Notes under the pieces: model-generated
What the model was told of the DNA's origin: nothing
Seen by the model: only the letters and a program-made list of their open reading frames with translations
The model's database searches: none
Assembly (NCBI RefSeq): GCF_039543205.1
Contig: NZ_BAABJH010000002.1
Span: forward strand, 434,001-498,000
Direction of reading: 5' to 3'
Origin: Flaviramulus_B aquimarinus
GTDB taxonomy: Bacteria; Bacteroidota; Bacteroidia; Flavobacteriales; Flavobacteriaceae
DNA: 64,000 bases
Made by a program: the position numbers and the translations under genes
Part shown: piece by piece, positions 1 through 7,736 of the stretch
How the letters are laid out: every line of letters begins with the position of its first letter
Position numbering within the stretch: position 1 is the stretch's first letter

Positions 1-1052
1 TTTTAGAATTACCTGAAGCACGTCAGCAAGCTGTAATAGCTCAAATTGAAGATGAAGCGCACAAAGCGGAAATTGCAGAACTTCTTACTTATGATGAAAA
101 TACTGCAGGTAGTCTTATGGCAAAAGAGCTTGTAAAAGTATACGAAACATGGACCGTTGCCGGTTGTATGCGTAGAATTCGAGGTCAAGCCGAAGAAGTC
201 ACAAGAGTACATTCCATTTATGTAGTAAATAAAGAAGAAAAACTTATAGGCCGCCTGTCATTAAAAGATTTGATTGTTGCTAAAAACGAGCAAAAAATTG
301 CAGATATCGTTAAGGTAAATGTCGATTATGTTAATGTTGAAGAAGATGTAGAAGACGTTGCAAAAATCATGGCAAAATATGATTTAGAGGCTATTCCTGT
401 AGTTGATGAAAACAAAACACTTTTAGGTAGAATTACCATTGATGACATTGTAGATGTTTTAAAAGAAGAAGCTGATAAGGATTACCAAATGGCAGCAGGT
501 ATTACAGGCGACGTCGATTCTGATGATAGTATTTTAGAACTTACAAGAGCACGGTTACCCTGGTTGTTTTTAGGTTTAGTTGGAGGTATAGGGGCATTTC
601 TAATCATGGAAGGTTTTGAAAGTCTTTTTACGGGAAAAGCAGTAATCCTATTCTTTTTTACACCACTTATTGCAGCTATGGCAGGAAATGTTGGAGTTCA
701 ATCCAGTGCCATTATTGTTCAAGGTTTAGCCAATGATGATGTTCGAGGTAGCGTTAATAGCCGATTGATAAAAGAAATGTTACTGGCCGCTTTAAACGGT
801 GTTATATTAGCCATATTTCTCTTTTTATTTGTATGGGCTTTCAAAGGCGAATTAAATACCGCTTTAGCCATTTCTGTATCTTTAGTAGCTGTAATTATCG
901 TTGCAGGGCTCATTGGTACGTTTGTGCCATTATTTTTAAACAAACGTGGTATAGACCCAGCTATCGCTACAGGTCCATTTATAACAACAAGCAATGATAT
1001 TTTAGGAATCTTACTTTATTTTTGGATAGCAAAAATGATTTTAGGCATTTAA
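1..1052 (+). CDS. mgtE: Magnesium transporter MgtE, 5' truncated
   Basis: The reading frame is open from base 3 to the stop at 1050-1052, so the beginning of the gene lies outside the window; an ATG at 117 is internal. About 349 residues are present. They include the end of the cytoplasmic N domain, the signature YDENTAGSLM just before the CBS pair, two CBS domains (roughly residues 40-165) and about five C-terminal membrane helices. MgtE is a homodimeric Mg2+ channel of the inner membrane; in the family the N and CBS domains bind Mg2+ and close the pore. The visible part shows no damage. A weak hairpin follows the stop. Confidence 0.95.
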   Translation, partial: LELPEARQQAVIAQIEDEAHKAEIAELLTYDENTAGSLMAKELVKVYETWTVAGCMRRIRGQAEEVTRVHSIYVVNKEEKLIGRLSLKDLIVAKNEQKIADIVKVNVDYVNVEEDVEDVAKIMAKYDLEAIPVVDENKTLLGRITIDDIVDVLKEEADKDYQMAAGITGDVDSDDSILELTRARLPWLFLGLVGGIGAFLIMEGFESLFTGKAVILFFFTPLIAAMAGNVGVQSSAIIVQGLANDDVRGSVNSRLIKEMLLAALNGVILAIFLFLFVWAFKGELNTALAISVSLVAVIIVAGLIGTFVPLFLNKRGIDPAIATGPFITTSNDILGILLYFWIAKMILGI

Positions 1053-1090
1053 CGGCAAATAGTCAGACTTGTGTTTTCCTAATTCGAGTT

Positions 1091-1110
1091 AAAGGGTTAC
1101 AACCTTTTTT
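1091..1110 (+). terminator. Probable terminator after mgtE
   Basis: AAAGGGT and ACCTTTT arms with a 4-base loop, followed by a T run, 38 bases after the mgtE stop. The stem is short and contains a G-T pair. Confidence 0.4.
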
Positions 1111-1174
1111 CCTCGTACCCTACAAAAAAGATATCCTCTGCAATCCCTAACACAAAACTTCGTAATTTTATAGC

Positions 1175-1540
1175 ATGAAATCAATCAATATTAAACAAAA
1201 GCTTTCCAAATTCAACAAAAATTGGCATCCACATCAAATAGCTGTTGTAGATAACATGCAAGTTATCCTGGCAAAATTAAAAGGCGAATTTGTATGGCAT
1301 AGTCACGATGATGAAGACGAGCTTTTTCAAGTCATCAAAGGCACATTGTATATGCAATTTAGAGACCGAACCGAAGTTGTTAACGAAGGTGAAATTATTG
1401 TAGTTCCAAAAGGCGTAGAACATAATCCATACACCAAGAATAATGAAGAAGTTCATGTTTTACTCTTCGAAAAATTAAGTACAGCACACACAGGAAAAGT
1501 AGAACATAAAAAAACGCAAACACATTATCCAAAAATTTAA
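1175..1540 (+). CDS. Cupin domain protein
   Basis: A 121-residue single-domain cupin. The central part carries a typical cupin motif 1 (WHSHDDEDELFQVIKG, roughly residues 41-56) with metal-ligand His and Glu residues, and a motif 2 (PKGVEHNP, about residues 88-95) with the second His. Such small cupins bind a metal and act as sugar or acid isomerases, dioxygenases or binding proteins; the substrate cannot be read from the sequence. The stop codon directly abuts the ATG of the hydroxyacid dehydrogenase, so the two are probably co-transcribed and translationally coupled. Confidence 0.8.
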   Translation: MKSINIKQKLSKFNKNWHPHQIAVVDNMQVILAKLKGEFVWHSHDDEDELFQVIKGTLYMQFRDRTEVVNEGEIIVVPKGVEHNPYTKNNEEVHVLLFEKLSTAHTGKVEHKKTQTHYPKI

Positions 1541-2476
1541 ATGAAAGTATTACACCTCGATACAAATCACGACTTATTAATCAATCAATTAAACGATTTA
1601 GGTTTCACAAATCATGAGGACTATTCATCATCAAAAGAAGCCATTGAAGCCAAAATTCATGAGTACGATGGTATGGTTTTAAGAAGTCGTTTTACCATCG
1701 ATAAACAATTTCTAGATGTCGCAAAAAATCTTAAATTCATAGGTCGTGTTGGCGCTGGATTAGAAAATATAGATTGTGATTATGCTGAACAAAAAGGTGT
1801 CTATTTAATATCCGCACCAGAAGGGAATAAAAATGCAGTTGGCGAACACACTTTAGGCATGTTGTTGTCGCTTTTTAATAAACTCAACAAAGCAGATAGA
1901 GAGGTTAGAGCCGGGAAATGGCTTAGAGAAGACAATCGTGGTATAGAATTAGACGGAAAAACAATAGGCCTTATTGGTTACGGAAACATGGGGAAAGCTT
2001 TTGCCAAAAAGTTACAAGGTTTTGATGTTACCGTTTTATGCTACGATATAAAAAACAATGTAGAAGATGCCCATGCAAAACAAGTAACACTCACCGAATT
2101 TCGAGAAAAAGTAGATGTTGTTAGTTTACATACACCACAAACACCATTAACATTAAATATGATTAATGATGAGTTTATTAATCAATTTAAAAACCCATTT
2201 TGGTTTTTAAATACCGCTCGCGGTAAAAGTGTTGTGACCAAAGACTTGGTTTCGGCATTAAAATCAGGAAAAATTCTAGGCGCAGGACTTGATGTTTTGG
2301 AATATGAAAAAGCATCTTTTGAAGATTTGTTTTCTTCAGAAATGCCCGAAGCCTTTAAATACCTTATAAAATCTAAAAAAGTATTATTATCGCCACATGT
2401 AGCTGGCTGGACTATTGAGAGTAAAGAAAAATTGGCTCAAACTATTGTCGATAAGATTACAGCTAAATTTTGTTAA
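1541..2476 (+). CDS. D-isomer-specific 2-hydroxyacid dehydrogenase
   Basis: A 311-residue NAD-dependent dehydrogenase of the SerA/LdhA superfamily. The Rossmann motif GLIGYGNMG lies near residues 143-151. The catalytic Arg is in NTARGKS, and the catalytic His is in SPHVAGWT near residue 285. It is shorter than most 3-phosphoglycerate dehydrogenases and has no C-terminal ACT regulatory domain, so it may be a SerA-like enzyme or a generic 2-hydroxyacid dehydrogenase. The start codon follows the cupin stop with no gap, suggesting a two-gene operon. The dehydrogenase class is secure; the substrate is not known. Confidence 0.85.
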   Translation: MKVLHLDTNHDLLINQLNDLGFTNHEDYSSSKEAIEAKIHEYDGMVLRSRFTIDKQFLDVAKNLKFIGRVGAGLENIDCDYAEQKGVYLISAPEGNKNAVGEHTLGMLLSLFNKLNKADREVRAGKWLREDNRGIELDGKTIGLIGYGNMGKAFAKKLQGFDVTVLCYDIKNNVEDAHAKQVTLTEFREKVDVVSLHTPQTPLTLNMINDEFINQFKNPFWFLNTARGKSVVTKDLVSALKSGKILGAGLDVLEYEKASFEDLFSSEMPEAFKYLIKSKKVLLSPHVAGWTIESKEKLAQTIVDKITAKFC

Positions 2477-2485
2477 TTTTAATAC

Positions 2486-2896
2486 ATGAAGAAAACCATT
2501 TTAGTTTTTTCAGGCTTAATTCTAGCATTGATACTACTTTTTCAAATTAGCACTTTTTCCATACATTCAGGACATTTAAAAATAGAATTTATCCTAGCTA
2601 TCATTGCTATTGTATTCTTAATTATTGGAATTTACATTAATAAAAAAAGTCTTCACAATAAAGTAAAAGATTCCAATGAAATCAATCATCAAAAATTAAA
2701 GGATTTAGAAATTACTCCAAGAGAATATGAAGTCCTTCAAGCTATTTCAGAAGGGTTATCCAATAAAGAAATAGCCACTAAATTATTTCTTTCAGAAAGC
2801 ACTATAAAAACTCATGTTTCGAATGTGTTGTTAAAACTAAACGCAAAACGCAGAACACAAGCATTGCAAATAGCAAAAAAGTATCATATTATTTAA
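2486..2896 (+). CDS. Membrane-anchored LuxR-type HTH regulator
   Basis: A 136-residue protein with two N-terminal hydrophobic helices (roughly residues 4-24 and 33-52), a short basic and polar linker, and a C-terminal GerE/LuxR HTH (ITPREYEVLQAISEGLSNKEI, then STIKTHVSNVLLKL). There is no receiver domain, so any signal would have to be sensed through the membrane part or the linker. It follows the dehydrogenase by 9 bases. Solo membrane-bound LuxR-type proteins of this size occur in Flavobacteriaceae, but I know of no assigned targets. The HTH is clear; the membrane topology is inferred from hydrophobicity. Confidence 0.85.
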   Translation: MKKTILVFSGLILALILLFQISTFSIHSGHLKIEFILAIIAIVFLIIGIYINKKSLHNKVKDSNEINHQKLKDLEITPREYEVLQAISEGLSNKEIATKLFLSESTIKTHVSNVLLKLNAKRRTQALQIAKKYHII

Positions 2897-3082
2897 AAAA
2901 AGACTCTAAAATATATCTAGAGCTTCAAATGCCGTTGTCATTTTCAAAATGTTGAGAATTTAAAGTTCTTGAATTTTTCATACATTTAGATTTAAATACT
3001 ATTTATTTGGTACTTTAGTATGACCCTCCTTTTCTAATCTATTCCTAGCTTTGTGTTACATTAATCATCTAAATTATATCAT

Positions 3083-3454
3083 ATGCAACTAGGAGCATTC
3101 TCAGTAAGTTTAGCAGTAAAAGACATTAAAACATCTAAAGCATTTTATGAAACTTTAGGGTTTCATGTTTTTGCTGGCGACATACAAAAAAACTATCTCA
3201 TCATGAAAAATGGAAATGCTTTAATAGGTCTTTTCCAAGGTATGTTTGAGCAAAACATTTTAACCTTTAACCCTGGTTGGGATGAAAACGCCAATACATT
3301 AGAGTCTTTTGATGACATAAGAGCCATTCAAAAACATTTAAAAAACAACGTGATAACATTGGAACGCGAAGCGGATGAAAACAACTCAGGGCCTGCAAGT
3401 GTTGTGCTTTATGATCCTGATGGCAATACTATTCTTTTAGACCAACATGTGTAA
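3083..3454 (+). CDS. VOC (glyoxalase/bleomycin resistance) family protein
   Basis: A 123-residue vicinal-oxygen-chelate fold protein. It starts with the typical beta-alpha unit (SLAVKDIKTSKAFYETLGF) and ends with VVLYDPDGNTILLDQH, the conserved DPDGN segment of the second half. Members are metal-dependent lyases, dioxygenases or drug-binding proteins; the specific reaction is unknown. It is followed within 20 bases by the DUF4199 gene and then a DUF1801 gene, a likely small operon. A decayed VOC relative lies at 4448. Confidence 0.85.
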   Translation: MQLGAFSVSLAVKDIKTSKAFYETLGFHVFAGDIQKNYLIMKNGNALIGLFQGMFEQNILTFNPGWDENANTLESFDDIRAIQKHLKNNVITLEREADENNSGPASVVLYDPDGNTILLDQHV

Positions 3455-3471
3455 TATTAAAAATCAAACTA

Positions 3472-3978
3472 ATGAAAAATACAATTATTAAATATGGGCT
3501 TTATGGCTTTTTTACAGGTTTAGTCATTTTTTTAGCCACCATTTTATTTGGCAAGAACTTAAGTTATTCAGCACAAGAAATTATTGGCTATACCTCTATG
3601 GTCGTATCGTTATCGTTTCTGTTTTTTGGAATAAAGTATTATCGCGATCATGTAAACAATGGAATAATTTCATTCGGGAAAGCCTTAGCCATAGGGGTTT
3701 TAATATCAGCTTTCGTTGGCATTGGTGTTGGCATTGCGGATTATATTTATACCAGTTTCATTAACCCAAACTTTGCTACAGAATATTTAGAAACGACATT
3801 AAAAACCATGGAAAATACTTTGCCAGCAGAAGAATTTCAAACTAAAAAAGTAACACTTACCAAACAAATGGAAGATTATGGAGGTTCTGGTTTTATGGCT
3901 TTTTTAATGTTTTTTACAGTGGTACTTATTGGGTTTGTTATCTCTTTAATATCAGGATTAGTCCTTCAACGTAAATAA
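3472..3978 (+). CDS. DUF4199 family membrane protein
   Basis: A 168-residue integral membrane protein with four predicted helices (about residues 9-25, 37-53, 67-90 and 138-163). A soluble loop between helices 3 and 4 contains a charged segment. The arrangement and the sequence around FGIKYYRDHVNNGIISFGKAL match DUF4199, a Bacteroidota family of unknown function. It lies 17 bases after the VOC gene and 7 bases before the DUF1801 gene. No catalytic motif is visible. Confidence 0.75.
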   Translation: MKNTIIKYGLYGFFTGLVIFLATILFGKNLSYSAQEIIGYTSMVVSLSFLFFGIKYYRDHVNNGIISFGKALAIGVLISAFVGIGVGIADYIYTSFINPNFATEYLETTLKTMENTLPAEEFQTKKVTLTKQMEDYGGSGFMAFLMFFTVVLIGFVISLISGLVLQRK

Positions 3979-3985
3979 ATTCATT

Positions 3986-4444
3986 ATGCAATACAAAGCA
4001 AGTTCACCCGAAGATTATATTAGTCAAGTTCCAGAAGAACGTCAACCTATTTTAAAAAAACTACGTGCCGTTATCAATCAAAATCTACCGGAAGGCTTTC
4101 AAGAAGGCATTCAATATGGTATGGTCGGTTATTTTGTACCACATGCTATGTATCCAAATGGATATCATTGTAAGCCTACCGAGCCTTTGCCTTTTATGAG
4201 TTTTGCGTCTCAAAAAAACTCAATTAATTTATACCATAGTGGTATTTACGCTAATCCAGATTTAAAGCAATGGTTTGTTAATGAATATCCAAAACATAGT
4301 AACCTTAAACTGGATATGGGTAAAAGTTGTATCCGGTTTAAAAAAATTGAGGCTATTCCTTTCGAATTAATAGCTGAATTAGTCAAAAAAATGAGTATTC
4401 AAGACTGGATAACACTTTATGAATCAAATTTAAAAAAGTCATAA
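3986..4444 (+). CDS. DUF1801 domain protein
   Basis: A 152-residue soluble protein of the DUF1801 (YdhG-like) family. Recognisable parts are the N-terminal SPEDYISQVPEERQP helix, the GFQEGIQYGMVGYF strand region and a C-terminal helical segment. In Bacillus a member has been proposed as an iron chaperone (frataxin-like), but most members have no tested role. It closes a short operon with the VOC and DUF4199 genes and is followed by a disrupted VOC gene. Confidence 0.75.
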   Translation: MQYKASSPEDYISQVPEERQPILKKLRAVINQNLPEGFQEGIQYGMVGYFVPHAMYPNGYHCKPTEPLPFMSFASQKNSINLYHSGIYANPDLKQWFVNEYPKHSNLKLDMGKSCIRFKKIEAIPFELIAELVKKMSIQDWITLYESNLKKS

Positions 4445-4447
4445 AAC

Positions 4448-4833
4448 ATGAAACGCCGAGTAACAGGAATTGCAGGCTTATTTTTAAAACCAAAGACCCT
4501 AAAGCATCAAAAGATTGGTGCAAAAAACATTTAGGATTTAATACCAACGATTACAGCTGTACTTTTTGGTAGAAAGATAAACAAGGACATGATTGCTCAA
4601 CGTAGTGGAGTCCATTTCCTCAGGATATCAAATATTATGAGCCTTCAAAAAAGGGCTTCATATTTAATTATCGTGCTGAGAATTTACATGAACTACTTAA
4701 AGTTTTAAAAGAAGAGGCCGTAACTATAGTTGGTGAAGGTGAAGAATACGAATATGGCAAATTTGGATGAATTTTAGATAACGATGGTAATAAAATTGAG
4801 CTTTGGGAACCTATAGATACCGCTTTTTTGTAA
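4448..4833 (+). pseudogene. Decayed VOC/glyoxalase family gene
   Basis: Translation in two frames reconstructs a VOC-family protein of about 128 residues. It begins in one frame (MKRRVTGIAGLF), shifts frame near 4480-4490, and then reads KDPKASKDWCKKHLGF onward to the stop at 4831-4833. The second frame has three in-frame stops: TAG after TFW (where a second Trp is expected), TAG after CST, and TGA after KFG (Trp expected). Two fit TGG to TAG or TGA changes. With one frameshift and three stops it cannot make a full protein. It sits four bases after the DUF1801 stop, as if it had been part of that operon. Confidence 0.8.
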
Positions 4834-4866
4834 ATTAGTTTCTAATATTTTCAATACAACCAACTA

Positions 4867-5631
4867 TTGACTTATTTAGAAACCCTTCAATCCTATCATT
4901 TAACTGCAATACAATGGATCGCTATTGGATTTGCAGTTTTTTTATTGGGCTTATCCAAATCTGGTATTAAAGGAATCGGTATCATTATCGTAGTTATACT
5001 GGCTTTTGTTTTTGGCGAAAAAGCGTCAACGGGCATCCTGCTTCCTATGCTAATTTGTGCAGATATTTTTGCAGTTATTTATTATAACAGGCATGCGCAT
5101 TGGGGAATTATAAAAAAACTAATCCCATGGATGATTGTTGGCGTTTTAGTTGGGGTTTGGATTGGTAATGATATTTCTGAAGTCATTTTTAAAAGACTCA
5201 TGGCAATCATAATTATTGTTTCAGTACTCATTATGTTTTATACCGAACAAAGAAAGTCCAATAAAGTGCCGACCCATAAATTATTTTCAACCTTAACTGG
5301 ATTTCTAGCTGGATTTACAACCATGATTGGCAACCTTGCAGGCCCAATTTCTAATATTTATTTCTTAGCCATGCGTTTTCCTAAAAATGAATTTATAGGT
5401 ACCGCAGCTTGGCTATTCTTTATAATTAATGTATTTAAACTCCCCTTTCATATTTTTGTTTGGAAAACAGTTACCAAAGAAACCCTTATTTTAAATTCAG
5501 TTTTAATTCCAACAGTTATTATTGGTTTTTTTCTAGGCGCCTATATTGTTAAACTCATTTCCAATGTAAATTACAGAAGATTTATACTCATTATAACTGC
5601 TATTGGAGGTCTTATCATGTTATTTAGATAA
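4867..5631 (+). CDS. TauE/SafE family permease
   Basis: A 254-residue integral membrane protein with about eight helices. It shows the TauE/SafE pattern of two repeats, each beginning with a Gly-rich segment (GLSKSGIKGIG near residue 28; GFLAGFTTMIGNLAGP near residue 144). Family members export sulfite, sulfoacetate or related organosulfur anions; the substrate here is not identifiable. The proposed start is TTG at 4867, because no ATG lies between the upstream in-frame stop (4831) and the first conserved helix. No sulfur-metabolism gene is adjacent. Confidence 0.8.
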   Translation: MTYLETLQSYHLTAIQWIAIGFAVFLLGLSKSGIKGIGIIIVVILAFVFGEKASTGILLPMLICADIFAVIYYNRHAHWGIIKKLIPWMIVGVLVGVWIGNDISEVIFKRLMAIIIIVSVLIMFYTEQRKSNKVPTHKLFSTLTGFLAGFTTMIGNLAGPISNIYFLAMRFPKNEFIGTAAWLFFIINVFKLPFHIFVWKTVTKETLILNSVLIPTVIIGFFLGAYIVKLISNVNYRRFILIITAIGGLIMLFR

Positions 5632-5687
5632 TCCTATTTTGTAACATTATTTAAATTTCATAGTCCTATAATTAAAACACATGCACT

Positions 5688-6143
5688 ATGCCAAAAGAAA
5701 CAAATAAAACTTCCGAAAACGATATGGTATATCAAGCTGAGGTGATAGAAGGAGGAACCTATGATCATAAAGCAAAATTTAATGATACCGTTGATAAATT
5801 AAAAGTTGAAGCAATAGAGGCTTATTATAATGTAAAGGAAAAAACGAGTACATTAGCTAGTGAAACCCATGAAAAACTAGAAGATTTCACAGGCTTAGCT
5901 AAAGAAAAAGTAGATAAGTTTAGTGATGAAGCAAAAGAGACTTTTGAAAAGGCTAAAATTGCAGCAAAAACATATACAGAAGATACTGAAGAACAGCTCG
6001 ATAAAGCTGTTAAAAAAGCAACAGAATTAACTGATGATGCCAATGAAAAACTAGAAGAACTAGTCGTAGAAACCAAAGAAAAATTTACAGAAGTATCTAA
6101 AAAAGCAAAAGGCTTTCTAAAAAAACTTTTGGATAAGCATTAA
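5688..6143 (+). CDS. LEA-like helical protein
   Basis: A 151-residue, highly charged protein without signal peptide, membrane segment or cysteine. From about residue 30 it is a continuous amphipathic helix with roughly 11-residue periodicity, rich in Lys, Glu, Ala and Thr (AKEKVDKF, AKETFEKAK, ATELTDDANEKLEEL). This composition resembles group 3 LEA and apolipoprotein-like proteins, which associate with membranes or protect proteins under stress. The next gene has a related N-terminal region, so the two may be functionally linked. The function is inferred from composition only. Confidence 0.65.
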   Translation: MPKETNKTSENDMVYQAEVIEGGTYDHKAKFNDTVDKLKVEAIEAYYNVKEKTSTLASETHEKLEDFTGLAKEKVDKFSDEAKETFEKAKIAAKTYTEDTEEQLDKAVKKATELTDDANEKLEELVVETKEKFTEVSKKAKGFLKKLLDKH

Positions 6144-6228
6144 TACTATAACTATTTGTTAATAAGCATTATAAAAATTAATTCGTTTTTTTAGTACCTT
6201 TATATCCTAACCGAAATATTATAAAATT

Positions 6229-6699
6229 ATGTCTGATGAAAAAAATTTAAGCGACGATCTAAATGATATGTTAGACGATGCTAAAGATGGTGCAAAAAAA
6301 GCTGCCGATAAAGTAAGTGAAAAAGCAACAGAATTAGCAGGTGATGCTAAAGAAAAAGCTAAAGGTTTTGCAAGTGAAGCCAAAGAATCTGCTTCTGAGT
6401 TTGCAGATAGTGCTAAAGAAGCATTCGCTTCTAATGAAAATAAAAAAATACTAGCAGGCATTTTAGGAATATTATTAGGAGGACTAGGTGTGCATAAATT
6501 TATTTTAGGATATAATAAAGAAGGAGGCATACTTTTAGGAGCTACATTAGTAGGTATTTTATTGTCTTGTGTTGGTATAGGAATATTATTTGTATGGATT
6601 CCTGGTGTTATTGGATTAGTAGAAGGTATAATCTACCTTACTAAATCTGACGAAGAGTTTTATAATACATATCAAGCAGGAAAAAAACCTTGGTTTTAA
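6229..6699 (+). CDS. TM2 domain protein with LEA-like N-terminus
   Basis: A 156-residue protein in two parts. Residues 1-70 are a charged Ala/Lys/Glu helix with repeated AKEKA and AKESA units, like the gene just upstream. Residues 75-150 form a TM2 domain: two hydrophobic helices with the Gly-rich turn GLGVHKFILGYNKEGG and an ending near GLVEGIIYLTKSDEEF. TM2 proteins are small membrane proteins of largely unknown function in bacteria. The gene ends with a strong hairpin. The TM2 call is firm; a stress or membrane-association role is inference. Confidence 0.8.
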   Translation: MSDEKNLSDDLNDMLDDAKDGAKKAADKVSEKATELAGDAKEKAKGFASEAKESASEFADSAKEAFASNENKKILAGILGILLGGLGVHKFILGYNKEGGILLGATLVGILLSCVGIGILFVWIPGVIGLVEGIIYLTKSDEEFYNTYQAGKKPWF

Positions 6700-6705
6700 T
6701 ATAGT

Positions 6706-6741
6706 GGAACTCATTTAAACAAAAAAGTTTAAATGAGTTCC
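6706..6741. terminator. Hairpin after the TM2 gene
   Basis: Perfect 15-base arms (GGAACTCATTTAAAC and its complement) with an A6 loop, seven bases after the stop. There is no strong T run, so it may act as an mRNA 3'-end structure as well as a terminator. Confidence 0.6.
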
Positions 6742-6763
6742 TAGTTATAAATTCTTTTTAGGT

Positions 6764-6803
6764 AATAAAAAAGTCAAAAAAAATACATTTTGACTTTTTT
6801 ATT
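6764..6803. terminator. 16-base inverted repeat upstream of arsR
   Basis: Perfect arms AATAAAAAAGTCAAAA and TTTTGACTTTTTTATT separated by eight bases, ending in a T run on the + strand. It insulates the arsR cluster from the TM2 gene; an operator role cannot be excluded. Confidence 0.5.
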
Positions 6804-6819
6804 AAAAATTAACATCGTA

Positions 6820-6831
6820 ATATTGCAATAT
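6820..6831. promoter_or_regulatory. Palindrome ATATTGCAATAT, candidate ArsR operator
   Basis: A perfect 12-base palindrome 13 bases upstream of the chosen arsR ATG. ArsR-family repressors bind short AT-rich inverted repeats over their own promoter. The position fits autoregulation; binding is not shown. Confidence 0.4.
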
Positions 6832-6843
6832 ATAAATAATAAA

Positions 6844-7167
6844 ATGGGTATTACCAAAACACAAATATTTACAGAACAACAAAACGATTTGGCACAATTC
6901 TTTAAAGTGTTGGGGCATCCAGCACGTGTAGCAATATTACAATATATTAGTAAACAGAATGCATGCATTTGTAATGACTTAGTTGAAGAAATCGGGTTGG
7001 CACAAGCCACAATATCACAACATCTCAAAGAGCTTAAAAGTATTGGTTTGCTTAAAGGTGAAGTTGAAGGAAAACGTATGTGCTACTGTATAAATATTAA
7101 ACGTTGGACTGCCATTCAAAAGCAATTAAACATATTTTTTAATACCACTAAATCCAATTGTTGTTAA
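6844..7167 (+). CDS. arsR: ArsR/SmtB-family metalloregulator
   Basis: A 107-residue winged-helix repressor. The start at ATG 6844 is chosen because the ArsR fold begins a few residues later (FFKVLGHPARVAILQYI). An upstream TTG at 6790 would add only a hydrophobic leader and would run through a terminator-like repeat. The motif CICNDLV in the first helix supplies the paired cysteines used for As(III)/Sb(III) sensing, and QATISQHLKELKSIGLL is the recognition helix. Two more cysteines end the protein (NCC). It is first in a cluster with DUF6428 and arsenate reductase-like genes, consistent with arsenite-relieved repression. Confidence 0.88.
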   Translation: MGITKTQIFTEQQNDLAQFFKVLGHPARVAILQYISKQNACICNDLVEEIGLAQATISQHLKELKSIGLLKGEVEGKRMCYCINIKRWTAIQKQLNIFFNTTKSNCC

Positions 7168-7219
7168 TCTTTAAAGACAATTAATTATTTCACTCAAGTG
7201 AATAAAAATTTTAAAAATC

Positions 7220-7708
7220 ATGAAAACACAAGAATTTTTTTACGTACTCGAACAGCATAAAAACAAATCTTTATTGTTTGAATATGCTCCAGATTTATTA
7301 GTTGGTGCTAATTATCATATTACAGAAGTAAAGCATCTTACAATTGATTCTGTTGATTGTGGCTCGCAAACTGATGCATGGAAAGAAACCATTGTACAAC
7401 TTTGGGAGAGCCCAAACGAATTGGACAAAACAGAATATATGACCGTTTATAAAGCATTGGCCATACTTAAAAAAGTAGGCACTATGAAACCTTATACTTT
7501 AGATTCTGAATTAAAATTAGAGTATAGCAATGCAAGCTTTCATACGGCACAACTATTTGTTAACGATTTTGAAATACAAGGCGACCAATTAATCGTTAAA
7601 TTAGCCATCGAAAAAACCGACTGTAAAGCAAAAGAGCTTTGTGGCGTTCCTGAAAAAGAAGTTGAAAAAGCAGAAGCTTGTTGCTCACCAAGTTCAGGTT
7701 GTTGTTAA
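7220..7708 (+). CDS. DUF6428 family protein, Cys-rich C-terminus
   Basis: A 162-residue soluble protein whose N-terminal 130 residues (start KTQEFFYVLEQHKNKSLLFEY, with segment GANYHITEVKH) match DUF6428. As I recall, this is an uncharacterised Bacteroidota family commonly found in arsenic gene clusters. The C-terminus is rich in cysteine (DCKAKELC, then ACCSPSSGCC), suitable for soft-metal or As(III) binding. It lies between arsR and the phosphatase-like gene with short gaps, so co-transcription is likely. A role as arsenite-binding partner or chaperone is inference. Confidence 0.75.
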   Translation: MKTQEFFYVLEQHKNKSLLFEYAPDLLVGANYHITEVKHLTIDSVDCGSQTDAWKETIVQLWESPNELDKTEYMTVYKALAILKKVGTMKPYTLDSELKLEYSNASFHTAQLFVNDFEIQGDQLIVKLAIEKTDCKAKELCGVPEKEVEKAEACCSPSSGCC

Positions 7709-7736
7709 TTGATACATAATTATTAATAATAAAATA

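Noticed and set aside
6219..6530. 103-codon open frame antisense to the TM2 gene
   Set aside because: A Ser/Ala/Leu-rich antisense shadow of the repetitive LEA-like coding region; the same applies to 5825-6076.
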